DNA of 6,132 nt, taken from NCBI GenBank assembly GCA_958435885.1, contig CAUBHZ010000123.1, positions 1-6,132 of the forward strand, read 5' to 3'. This DNA comes from an uncultured Intestinimonas sp. Its GTDB lineage: Bacteria > Bacillota_A > Clostridia > Oscillospirales > Oscillospiraceae. The number at the start of each line of letters is the position of its first letter. The stretch's first letter is position 1. The notes beneath the pieces were generated by a model. The model was not told where the DNA came from, made no database searches, and worked only from the letters and a program-made list of their open reading frames with translations. The translations under genes were made by a program, and so were the position numbers. Positions 1-5,958 of this stretch are shown piece by piece.

Positions 1-83
1 AAGTGCTCCAGCAGCCGCCCCGCCTGCTCCGGGCGCACGCCCTTCCTGGTGGAGAGCCACAGCCAATATTTCAGCGTCGCCAT
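1..83 (-). CDS. dprA: DNA-processing protein DprA, N-terminal fragment (runs off left edge)
   Basis: Only the first 27 codons are present. The peptide begins MATLKYWLWLSTRKGV and continues with RPEQAGRLLEH. This aromatic K-Y-W-L-W-L start followed by a helix-hairpin-like segment is the usual N-terminus of DprA/Smf proteins in gut Clostridia. DprA loads RecA onto incoming single-stranded DNA during natural transformation, and its homologues are widespread even where competence is not known. The ATG is preceded by a strong Shine-Dalgarno (GAGAGGAGGT, 89-98) with 6 nt between GGAGG and the start, which fixes the start. It begins 33 bp after the methyltransferase stop with no terminator between, so it is probably the last visible gene of the ktrB operon. 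The Rossmann-fold core is outside the window, so the name rests on the N-terminus alone. Confidence 0.7.
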   Translation of the reverse strand, partial: MATLKYWLWLSTRKGVRPEQAGRLLEH

Positions 84-116
84 CGGGGACCTCCTCTCAC
101 CCTTCTCCGCGCCGGC

Positions 117-878
117 TCACAGCAGGGGCCGGGCCATCTCCCACAGCACCACCGAGGCGGCCACAGCCGCGTTGAGGGACTCGCACCGCTGCCGCATGGG
201 GATCTTCAGGGTACCGGCACAGGCGTCCAACACGGCCCGGGAGACCCCTCTCCCCTCGCTGCCGATGACCACGGCGCAGCGGCCCAGGTCGGCCCGGCGC
301 ACGTCGTCGGTGTCCGCCCGCAGGGCGGTGGCGTACAGGGGCAGACCCGCCCCTGCCAGGGCCCCGGTCAGCCCCTCCAGGCTGGTCTCCCACACCGGCA
401 GCCGGAAACAGGCTCCCATGGTGGCCCGGACGGTTTTGGGGGAAAAGGGGTCGGCGCAGCCGGGCAGCAGGATGAGGCCGTCGGCGCCGAAGGCGTCTGC
501 GGTGCGCCAGATGGTGCCCACGTTCCCCGGGTCCTGGACCCCGTCCAGCACCAGAAAACGGGTGCCCGGCAGGTGCTCCGGCAGGGTCAGATCGGGCTGC
601 CGGCAGAGAAAGAGGACCCCTTGAGGGGTCTCGGTGGTGGAGAGGCTTTTTAATAGGTCGGCGGGCACCTGCACCTCCCGGACCCCGTCGGGCACCGGAC
701 AGGGGCGGCTGCCGTCGTGGACCACGGCGGTGAGGACCGCCCCGGCCCGGAGGGCCTCCTCCAGCAGCTTGGGGCCGTCACAGACGAAGAGGCCCTGGTC
801 CCGCCGGGCGGACCGGGCGGTATTCAGCTTTCGGATCTGCCCCACCAGCGGGTTGGAGCGGCTGGTGATCTGTTCCAC
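117..878 (-). CDS. TrmH/SpoU-family RNA 2'-O-ribose methyltransferase
   Basis: This 253-residue protein should transfer a methyl group from S-adenosylmethionine to a ribose 2'-OH of rRNA or tRNA in the cytoplasm. Residues 1 to about 95 form the substrate-binding domain (ITSRSNPLVGQIRKL, then FVCDGPKLLEEAL). The C-terminal SPOUT knot domain carries all three family motifs: motif 1 DPGNVGTIWRTADAFG at 116-131 (N119, R125), motif 2 IGSEGRGVS at 205-213, and motif 3 with IPM at 226-228 and ESLNAAVAASVVLWE at 233-247. The length is normal for the family. The start is GTG at 876-878, with a purine-rich GGGGGGAAGG upstream. It lies 29 bp after ktrA and 33 bp before dprA. The domain order resembles B. 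subtilis YsgA-type enzymes more than tRNA Gm18 TrmH or RlmB, but the target nucleotide cannot be read from sequence. Confidence 0.93.
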   Translation of the reverse strand: MEQITSRSNPLVGQIRKLNTARSARRDQGLFVCDGPKLLEEALRAGAVLTAVVHDGSRPCPVPDGVREVQVPADLLKSLSTTETPQGVLFLCRQPDLTLPEHLPGTRFLVLDGVQDPGNVGTIWRTADAFGADGLILLPGCADPFSPKTVRATMGACFRLPVWETSLEGLTGALAGAGLPLYATALRADTDDVRRADLGRCAVVIGSEGRGVSRAVLDACAGTLKIPMRQRCESLNAAVAASVVLWEMARPLL

Positions 879-901
879 GGGACCTTCCCCCCTACCTTAA
901 T

Positions 902-930
902 ATAATATCACAGATCGTGGAGCCGGTCGA
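902..930 (-). promoter_or_regulatory. Weak candidate internal promoter before the RNA methyltransferase
   Basis: On the minus strand, a TATTAT -10 (902-907) is preceded by TGA, giving an extended -10 of the form TGnTATTAT. A poor -35, TCGACC (925-930), lies 17 bp upstream inside the end of ktrA. It would start RNA near 895 and could express the methyltransferase and dprA apart from ktrBA. This is the only AT-rich patch between these genes. The -35 matches consensus at only 4 of 6 positions. Confidence 0.3.
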
Positions 931-1564
931 TGTACTCGTTCCGGCCCAGGGTGACCACCACGTCACCGGCGGCCAGGACGTAGTCGGCGCCGGGCGCCAC
1001 CTCCAGGTCATGCTCGTCGCCCCCCTTGCGGATGGCAATGATGTTGACCCGGTACTTGGCCCGCACGTCCAGGGTGCTCAGGGACTTGCCCACCCAGGGC
1101 TTGGGGGTGGCCAGCTCCACGATGCCAAAGTCGTCGGAGAGCTCGATGAAGTTGAGGATGTTGGAGCTGGACAGGTTCTGGGCCAGCTTCACACCCATCT
1201 CGTGCTCGGGGAAGACCACCCGGTCGGCACCGATCTTCTGGAGCACCTTCTGGTGAACGTGGCTCTGGGCCTTGGCGATGACCTGCCGCACCCCCAGCTC
1301 CTTCAGGTTCATGGTGATGAGGGCGCTGTTGCCCACGTCGTCGGCCACCGCCACGATGGCGCAGTTATAGTTGCGCACGCCCAGGGCCCGGAGCACGCCG
1401 GGGTCACGGGCATCGCCGGCCACGGCGTGGGTCACCTGACTGGAGATGCTCTGGACCCGGTCCTCCGAGTCGTCGATGGCCAGCACCTCATGGCCCAGCC
1501 GGCACAGCTCGGTGGCCACGGCGGTGCCAAAGCGGCCCAGGCCGATCACTACATATGTCCTCAC
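908..1564 (-). CDS. ktrA: KtrA-type RCK regulatory subunit of K+ uptake system
   Basis: This 218-residue cytoplasmic protein should form a ring on the inner face of KtrB and gate K+ flow. The N-terminal RCK_N Rossmann fold shows VIGLGRFG (G8, G10, G13) and the acidic residues D31-D32 at the end of strand 2, which in this family contact the nucleotide ribose. The RCK_C/TrkA_C domain occupies about 135-218 (ELATPKPWVGKSL, VNIIAIRKGG, LAAGDVVVTLG). One RCK pair and about 220 residues match KtrA/KtrC of Bacillus, whereas E. coli TrkA has two and about 460 residues. In Gram-positive KtrA the RCK_N domain binds ATP/ADP and RCK_C can bind c-di-AMP, so similar control is plausible here. The start is GTG at 1562-1564, with AAAAGGAG (1574-1581) 9 nt upstream. 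It follows ktrB by 38 bp with no terminator. Confidence 0.93.
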   Translation of the reverse strand: MRTYVVIGLGRFGTAVATELCRLGHEVLAIDDSEDRVQSISSQVTHAVAGDARDPGVLRALGVRNYNCAIVAVADDVGNSALITMNLKELGVRQVIAKAQSHVHQKVLQKIGADRVVFPEHEMGVKLAQNLSSSNILNFIELSDDFGIVELATPKPWVGKSLSTLDVRAKYRVNIIAIRKGGDEHDLEVAPGADYVLAAGDVVVTLGRNEYIDRLHDL

Positions 1565-1602
1565 GATTCACAGCTCCTTTTCAATTTGGGGCGGTCCGGG
1601 AC

Positions 1603-2985
1603 TCACCCGATCATGATGTCCACCATGGGGTAGCGGATCTTGGCCGCGTTCCTGCCTCTGGCCAGGAAAGCCACCGAGAAGGACATGATGCCCACCCGGC
1701 CCAGGAACATGGCGATGATGAGTATGACATGGCTGAAGGGGCTCAGGGTGGGGGTGATGCCCACGGTGACGCCCACGGTGGCCAGGGCGGAGGCCGCCTC
1801 AAAGGCCGCCGAGAGGAAATGGACCTCGTCGGCCACGGACACGGTCATGGCGATGGCCAGGAAGAGGACCACCACGATGAGGGTCAGGGTGAGGGCGGTC
1901 ATGACCCGGCGCTGGGAGATGGTCCGCCGGCGGACGGTGACCTCTTCCCGGCCGGCCAGGCCGGCGCGCATGGTGAGCAGCAGGATGCCCACCGTGCCCG
2001 TCTTCAGGCCGCCGGCGGTGGAGCCGCTGGAGCCGCCGATGAGCATCAGGATGCAGGACATGGCCAGGGAGCTGTCCCGCAGCCCCCCCTGGCCGATGGA
2101 GTCAAAGCCGGCGGTGCGGAGGGTCACCGACTGGAAGAGAGCGTTGAGGGCCTTCTTCCACCAGGACATGCCTCCCAGGGTGCTGGGGTTGTCCCACTCC
2201 ACCCCCAGGAAGAACACTGCGCCCCCCAGAATGAGGACCCCCGTCATCAGGAGGACCAGTTTGCTGTACAGGGACAGCCGCCGGGGCTCCCGCCAGTGCC
2301 GGATCAGGTCCTCCCACACAAAGAAGCCCAGGCCGCCGATGACGATGAGGCACAGGATGGTGAGGAGGACTACCGGGTTATTGTTGTAGCTGATGAGGCT
2401 GCTGAATGCCCCGTTGCTGCCCAGCAGGTCAAAGCCGGCATTGCAGAAGGCGGAGATGGAGTGGAAGATCCCCCGCCACAGCCCCCCCGCCAGACCGAAC
2501 TGCGGCAGGAAGCACAGGGTCAGGATCAAGGCGCCCGTCCCCTCGATGACGAGGGTGCCCATCAGGGTGTGGCGCACCATGCGGACCACGCCGTCCATGT
2601 CGTTGAGGTTCAGGGTGGAGACCATGATGAGCCGCTCCGAGAGGCCGATGCGCCGCCGGAGGGCGAAGGATACCGTTGTGATGACCGTCATGAAGCCCAG
2701 TCCGCCCAGCTGGATCATGGCCAGGATCACCACCTGCCCGAAGAGGGTCCAGTGAGTCCAGGTGTCCACCAGGATGAGGCCGGTGACACAGGAGGCAGAG
2801 GTGGCGGTGAAGAGACAGGTGATGAGACCGGCGGACTGGCCGTCCCGGCTGGCCCAGGGCAGCATGAGCAGCAGGGTGCCGGTGAGGATGATGATCCCGA
2901 AGGAGATCACCACGATCCGGGCGGGGTTGAGGTTGCGCATGCTCCGCAGCCGTCTGAGCAGCGCCCGCAGGGGAAAAAGCACCAA
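1603..2985 (-). CDS. ktrB: KtrB/TrkH-family potassium translocation subunit
   Basis: This integral membrane protein of about 460 residues carries K+, probably with Na+ coupling as in characterised KtrB proteins. It has the four membrane-pore-membrane repeats of the TrkH/KtrB/HKT superfamily. The four selectivity-filter segments are visible: TSASCVTG (62-69), FCNAGF (180-185), TLRTAGF (288-294) and ALATVGV (400-406), each with its filter glycine. The gating loop of the third repeat, GGSSGSTAGGLK, is at 317-328. The C-terminus, KIRYPMVDIMIG, is typical of KtrB. The protein lacks the extra N-terminal domain of E. coli TrkH. I place the start at TTG 2985, 8 nt from a perfect AAGGAGG. GTG at 2982 (11 nt) is the alternative, and ATG at 2940 has no good ribosome site. 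The reading frame stays open to 3102, but that stretch overlaps the promoter and terminator and is not coding. Confidence 0.94.
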   Translation of the reverse strand: MVLFPLRALLRRLRSMRNLNPARIVVISFGIIILTGTLLLMLPWASRDGQSAGLITCLFTATSASCVTGLILVDTWTHWTLFGQVVILAMIQLGGLGFMTVITTVSFALRRRIGLSERLIMVSTLNLNDMDGVVRMVRHTLMGTLVIEGTGALILTLCFLPQFGLAGGLWRGIFHSISAFCNAGFDLLGSNGAFSSLISYNNNPVVLLTILCLIVIGGLGFFVWEDLIRHWREPRRLSLYSKLVLLMTGVLILGGAVFFLGVEWDNPSTLGGMSWWKKALNALFQSVTLRTAGFDSIGQGGLRDSSLAMSCILMLIGGSSGSTAGGLKTGTVGILLLTMRAGLAGREEVTVRRRTISQRRVMTALTLTLIVVVLFLAIAMTVSVADEVHFLSAAFEAASALATVGVTVGITPTLSPFSHVILIIAMFLGRVGIMSFSVAFLARGRNAAKIRYPMVDIMIG

Positions 2986-2993
2986 GGTAGGAC

Positions 2994-3000
2994 CCTCCTT
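2994..3000 (-). promoter_or_regulatory. Ribosome binding site that decides the ktrB start
   Basis: The minus strand reads AAGGAGG here, a full match to the 16S rRNA anti-Shine-Dalgarno. It is 8 nt from the TTG at 2985 and 11 nt from the GTG at 2982, and far from the in-frame ATG at 2940. It therefore excludes both the upstream frame extension and the downstream ATG as the main start. Confidence 0.85.
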
Positions 3001-3009
3001 CTCGTTCTG

Positions 3010-3021
3010 CACCCTTGGGTG
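3010..3021. repeat. 12-bp perfect palindrome in the ktrB leader
   Basis: CACCCTTGGGTG is a perfect 12-bp palindrome. It sits about 10-21 nt downstream of the predicted ktrB transcription start and 9 bp upstream of the Shine-Dalgarno. As DNA it could be a dimeric repressor site. As RNA its CCAAGG core can pair with CCTTGG at 2982-2987, which contains the ktrB start codons. It may also be chance. Confidence 0.5.
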
Positions 3022-3037
3022 AAACAAAAGCAAGTAT

Positions 3038-3066
3038 AGCATACGCTGTCGGCCGATACAAGTCAA
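3038..3066 (-). promoter_or_regulatory. Sigma-A-type promoter of the ktrB operon
   Basis: On the minus strand, TTGACT (-35, 3061-3066) and TATGCT (-10, 3038-3043) are separated by exactly 17 bp, each one base off consensus. Transcription should start near 3031, giving a leader of about 46 nt to ktrB. The promoter begins about 40 bp after the terminator of the preceding operon, as expected for a new transcription unit. Confidence 0.8.
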
Positions 3067-3100
3067 CGATTTTTTCTCTTCCCGCCCCCGCCGGACAGAC

Positions 3101-3135
3101 AAAGGCCCGCCCCGGGATGGTCTCCCGGGGCGGGC
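3101..3135 (-). terminator. Intrinsic terminator of the radical SAM/DUF2344 operon
   Basis: A 13-bp perfect GC-rich stem (3105-3117 with 3123-3135) encloses a 5-nt loop. On the minus strand it is followed by CTTTGTCTG, a short and imperfect U tract. It begins 6 bp after the DUF2344 stop codon. The plus-strand flank (GGATACTCAT) has no T run, so the terminator acts on leftward transcription. The weak U tract may make termination incomplete despite the very stable stem. Confidence 0.85.
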
Positions 3136-3141
3136 GGATAC

Positions 3142-3810
3142 TCATAAAAAGGGGTGGAAGTCCTTGTCCAGGACCTGCTTGCGGTGATAGCTCACATAGT
3201 CGGGGGCGGCTTCGGGGCACTGGTTCTGGATGGTCTCCACCAGCAGGGCAGGGTTGAGACCGGGGTTCTGGGCCCGGAGGACCACGTCCAGGACAATGGC
3301 GTCCCGGCGGCCCTCATAGTCCACCTTGTGGATGAGGGGGATGAGGTCCACCTGGACCTGGCCGCTCTTGGCCTTCTTGGACTTTTTGGTCACCACCAGG
3401 CTCTCCCGGCTCAGCAGGGCCCGGATGGCGTTCTCAGCCCCCACCGGGGCACCGGCGTCGTACTCCAGGGTGATGATGTAGTTCACCCAGCACAGCTCCC
3501 GGACGGGCCGCCCGCCCTCGTAGCAGCGGGTGACGGTGACCCCCTCGGGCAGGGCCTGGGTGAGCCGCTGGGGCACCTCGCTCAGGTCCGCCCCCTCGGG
3601 CAGGCCGAACTCCAGGATCTCACACTGGCTGGAAAAACCCACCGACAGGGGCAGGGCGATGGACACGTAGGCGTGGGGGTTGAAGCCCTCGGTGTGCCTG
3701 ACATGGAGCCCGGAGCGCAGGAAGGCCCGCTGGAAGGTCCGCATCAGGTCCAGGTGGGAGATATACCGGGCCCGGCCCGTCTTGATGAACTGGATGCGCT
3801 GGTCACTCAT
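3142..3810 (-). CDS. TIGR03936-family (DUF2344) radical SAM partner protein
   Basis: This 222-residue protein of unknown function belongs to the DUF2344/TIGR03936 family, which is usually encoded beside, or fused to, a TIGR03960 radical SAM protein. The conserved N-terminal signature is clear: RYISHLDLMRTFQRA (15-29), EGFNPHAYVSIALPLSVGFS (41-60) and the following CEILEF. A basic patch, KKSKKAK, lies at 142-148. No signal peptide or membrane segment is seen. The ATG at 3808-3810 lies inside the last codons of the upstream gene (8-nt overlap, ATGAGTGA), with GGAGG (3818-3822) 7 nt before it, so translation is probably coupled. The frame is open upstream to 3894 but that part is the shadow of the radical SAM gene. 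Family assignment is firm. Biochemical role is unknown. Confidence 0.92.
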   Translation of the reverse strand: MSDQRIQFIKTGRARYISHLDLMRTFQRAFLRSGLHVRHTEGFNPHAYVSIALPLSVGFSSQCEILEFGLPEGADLSEVPQRLTQALPEGVTVTRCYEGGRPVRELCWVNYIITLEYDAGAPVGAENAIRALLSRESLVVTKKSKKAKSGQVQVDLIPLIHKVDYEGRRDAIVLDVVLRAQNPGLNPALLVETIQNQCPEAAPDYVSYHRKQVLDKDFHPFL

Positions 3811-5641
3811 CGCACACCCTCCCCTTCTCCAGCAGATGGTTGGCCCCACAGCCGGTGCACTGCTTCCGACAGTCGGGGGTGATGACCGCCTCATAGGCCC
3901 GCTCCCGCTCCCGCCACAGGAAGGCGGGGGTCACGCCGGTGGAGATCCGGCACCAGGGCAGAACCTCCTCCCGGCTTCGGGTCCGGTTGGCATAGAAGGC
4001 CGGGTCCAGACCGCAGGCCTCAAAGGCCCGCAGCCAGCGGTCCAGGTCGAAATACTCGCTCCAGGAGTCGAACTTGGCGCCCTCCCGCCAGGCCAGCTCG
4101 ATGGCGTCGGCCAGCCGGCGGTCGCCCCGGGCAAAGACGGCCTCCAGGAAGGAGGTGTCCGGGTCGTGCCAGTGGTAGACGATGGATTTTTCCCGCATGT
4201 TGTCCCGCAGCAGCTTCACCCGGCGGAGATACTCCTCCCGGGTGACCTGGGGCTCCCACTGGAAGGCGGTGTGGGGCTTGGGCACAAAGCAGGCCGTGGA
4301 CACGGTGATCCGGCAGCCCCGGCGCTTGTCGGGGGCGGTCTCCCGCCAGAGCTGGAGCACCTTCTTGGCAAGGTCCGCGATGCCCAGCACGTCCTCGTCG
4401 GTCTCGGTGGGCAGGCCCAGCATGAAGTAGAGCTTGACCGTGTTCCACCCGCCCAGGAAGGCGGTGCGGCAGGAGTTCATCAGGTCGGCCTCGGTGACGT
4501 TCTTGTTGATGGCGTCCCGCAGCCGCTGGGTGCCCGCCTCGGGGGCGAAGGTGAGGCCGCTCTTGCGGACGTGCTGGAGCCGCTGCATGAGGCCCATGGA
4601 GAAGTTGTCCGCCCGCAGGGACGGGAGGGACAAAGACACCTTGTTGGGCTCACACCACTCCAGCAGGCCGTCGCACAGCCCCTCCAGGGGACGGTAGTCG
4701 CTGGTGGACAGGCTGGAGAGGGTCATCTCCTGATAGCCAGAGTCCTTACAGGCGGCGATGCCCTGTTCCACCAGGAGCTTGGGGCTCCGGGTGCGGACGG
4801 GCCGGTAGGCATAGCCCGCCTGGCAGAACCGGCAGCCCCGGATACAGCCCCGGAAAACCTCCAGCATGACCCGGTCGTGGACGATTTCGGTGGAGGGCAC
4901 GATGGTCTTCACCGGGAAGTAGGACTTGTCCAGGTCCTGAACGATCCGCTTTGTCACCAGCTCGGGTGCACCCTCCTGGGGGGTGACGGCCGCCACGGTC
5001 CCATCCTCATGGTAGGTGACGGTATAGAGGGAGGGCACGTAGAGCCCCGGCACCTTGGCCGCCGCCGTCAGCAGGTCCTGACGGGACCAGCCCTCCCGGC
5101 GGGCGCGCTGGTAGAGCCGGATGAGCTCCACCGTCACATCCTCCCCCTCGCCCAGGGAGAAGATGTCCACAAAGGGCGCCAGAGGCTCCGGGTTGTAGGC
5201 GCAGGTACCGCCCGCGATGATGAGGGGGGCGTCCTCGTCCCGGTCGGCGGAGCGCAGGGGCAGCCCGGCCAGGTCCAGCATGTTGAGCACGTTGGAGTAG
5301 GCCATCTCGTAGCCCAGGGAGAAGCCGATGATATCAAAGTCGGAGATGGGGTCTCCGCTCTCCAGGCCGTAGAGGGGCAGGCCCTCCCGGCGCATCTCCT
5401 CCTCCATGTCCCCCCAGGGGGCGAACACCCGCTCGCACCACACCCCGGGCAGCTCGTTCATCAGCCCATAGAGAATCCGCACTCCCAAATTGGACATGCC
5501 GATCTCATAGGTATCGGGAAAGCACATGGCGATCCGCGTATCCACCTGTTTGGGGTCCTTGACCACTGCGTTGTACTCTCCACCGGTATACCGGGCAGGC
5601 TTCTGCACCCTGGAGAGGATCGTTTCCATCGTCCGGTCCAT
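3803..5641 (-). CDS. TIGR03960-family B12-binding-domain radical SAM protein
   Basis: This 612-residue cytoplasmic protein is predicted to be an iron-sulfur enzyme that cleaves S-adenosylmethionine to a radical. Its substrate is unknown. Residues 35 to about 180 form a B12-binding-like Rossmann domain (TRIAMCFPDTYEIGMSNLG, DIIGFSLGYEMAYSNVL, LIIAGGTCAYNPEPLAPF). The radical SAM core follows, with the cluster motif CIRGCRFC (C266, C270, C273). Further core features are FAPEAGTQRLRDAINK (365-380) and KLYFMLGLPTET (403-414). A C-terminal tail carries four more cysteines (C591, C595, C598, C610), possibly a second metal site. Start ATG 5639-5641 has GGAGG (5648-5652) 6 nt upstream. It is the first gene of a two-gene unit with the DUF2344 protein. 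Many Firmicutes place this pair before ribonuclease G and the L21/L27 genes; here a terminator follows instead. Confidence 0.93.
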   Translation of the reverse strand: MDRTMETILSRVQKPARYTGGEYNAVVKDPKQVDTRIAMCFPDTYEIGMSNLGVRILYGLMNELPGVWCERVFAPWGDMEEEMRREGLPLYGLESGDPISDFDIIGFSLGYEMAYSNVLNMLDLAGLPLRSADRDEDAPLIIAGGTCAYNPEPLAPFVDIFSLGEGEDVTVELIRLYQRARREGWSRQDLLTAAAKVPGLYVPSLYTVTYHEDGTVAAVTPQEGAPELVTKRIVQDLDKSYFPVKTIVPSTEIVHDRVMLEVFRGCIRGCRFCQAGYAYRPVRTRSPKLLVEQGIAACKDSGYQEMTLSSLSTSDYRPLEGLCDGLLEWCEPNKVSLSLPSLRADNFSMGLMQRLQHVRKSGLTFAPEAGTQRLRDAINKNVTEADLMNSCRTAFLGGWNTVKLYFMLGLPTETDEDVLGIADLAKKVLQLWRETAPDKRRGCRITVSTACFVPKPHTAFQWEPQVTREEYLRRVKLLRDNMREKSIVYHWHDPDTSFLEAVFARGDRRLADAIELAWREGAKFDSWSEYFDLDRWLRAFEACGLDPAFYANRTRSREEVLPWCRISTGVTPAFLWRERERAYEAVITPDCRKQCTGCGANHLLEKGRVCDE

Positions 5642-5691
5642 TCCTAACCTCCGCTCGCGCGCTCTTCTACATTCTATAATGGCAAATCATT

Positions 5692-5720
5692 ATTTTAACC
5701 TCTGAGCGTAGGAATGGCAA
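5692..5720 (-). promoter_or_regulatory. Sigma-A-type promoter of the radical SAM operon
   Basis: On the minus strand, TTGCCA (-35, 5715-5720) and TAAAAT (-10, 5692-5697) are separated by 17 bp, each matching consensus at 5 of 6 positions. The start site should be near 5685, leaving a leader of about 44 nt. No terminator is visible between the DUF6514 stop and this promoter, so read-through from the upstream gene is possible. Confidence 0.7.
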
Positions 5721-5724
5721 GTAC

Positions 5725-5738
5725 AAATTCACGAATTT
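5725..5738. repeat. AT-rich inverted repeat beside the radical SAM promoter
   Basis: AAATTC and GAATTT flank a 2-bp centre, making a 14-bp dyad that ends 4 bp upstream of the -35 box and overlaps the last bases of the DUF6514 gene. It has the size of a regulator half-site pair, but short AT-rich dyads arise easily by chance. Confidence 0.35.
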
Positions 5739-5958
5739 ATTGCTTTTCTCTCCAGGAATGGCGAAAATCCTCTACGACGTCCCTGAAGTGCACCGGGGAA
5801 AGCCGGTTTCGGTTGAGTGCGCGCACCAGACGCGCCACCTCTGCGTAGTCGCTGGACAGCCGCGGCGCCCTCTGGCCGTCACGGCAGACTACTCCGAACA
5901 GGACGGGTACCTCCCCCTCCTCTGCGCATACCTCAAAACACGGCCGGATCTCTTTCAT
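5737..5958 (-). CDS. Small DUF6514-like protein of unknown function
   Basis: This 73-residue protein has no signal peptide or membrane segment. The C-terminal half (LVRALNRNRLSPVHFRDVVE, 44-63, then DF) matches the pattern I know from DUF6514 proteins of Clostridia, where a helix with LxxxLN is followed by SPxHxxDVVEDF. The N-terminal half (EVPVLFGVVCRDG) reads as the usual two beta strands. Cysteines occur at 7, 11 and 25 but form no recognised metal motif. The family has no established function. The ATG at 5956-5958 has AGGAG (5967-5971) 8 nt upstream. The gene is 95 bp upstream of the radical SAM gene but a separate promoter lies between them, so a functional link is not implied. The assignment is from memory of the family pattern. 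Confidence 0.8.
   Translation of the reverse strand: MKEIRPCFEVCAEEGEVPVLFGVVCRDGQRAPRLSSDYAEVARLVRALNRNRLSPVHFRDVVEDFRHSWREKQ

Noticed and set aside
1555..3039. 494-codon plus-strand open frame opposite ktrB
   Set aside because: The peptide is His/Asp/Gly/Glu-rich, which is the mirror of a hydrophobic membrane protein in high-GC DNA. No ribosome site or family is apparent.
2986..3102. N-terminal extension of KtrB up to 3102
   Set aside because: The extension covers the operon promoter and would begin inside the terminator U tract. The perfect ribosome site at 2994-3000 fixes a later start.
3811..3894. N-terminal extension of the DUF2344 protein up to 3894
   Set aside because: It lies wholly within the radical SAM coding sequence, and the family signature starts right after the ATG at 3808-3810, which has its own ribosome site.
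3680..5647. 655-codon plus-strand open frame opposite the radical SAM gene
   Set aside because: It is the antisense shadow of a GC-rich gene. Its translation is Gly/His/Val/Leu-rich low complexity with no domain, whereas the minus strand carries clear radical SAM motifs.
5675..5680. Plus-strand TATAAT
   Set aside because: No -35 match lies upstream, and it would transcribe antisense into the end of the DUF6514 gene. It is better explained by the AT-rich promoter DNA of the radical SAM operon.
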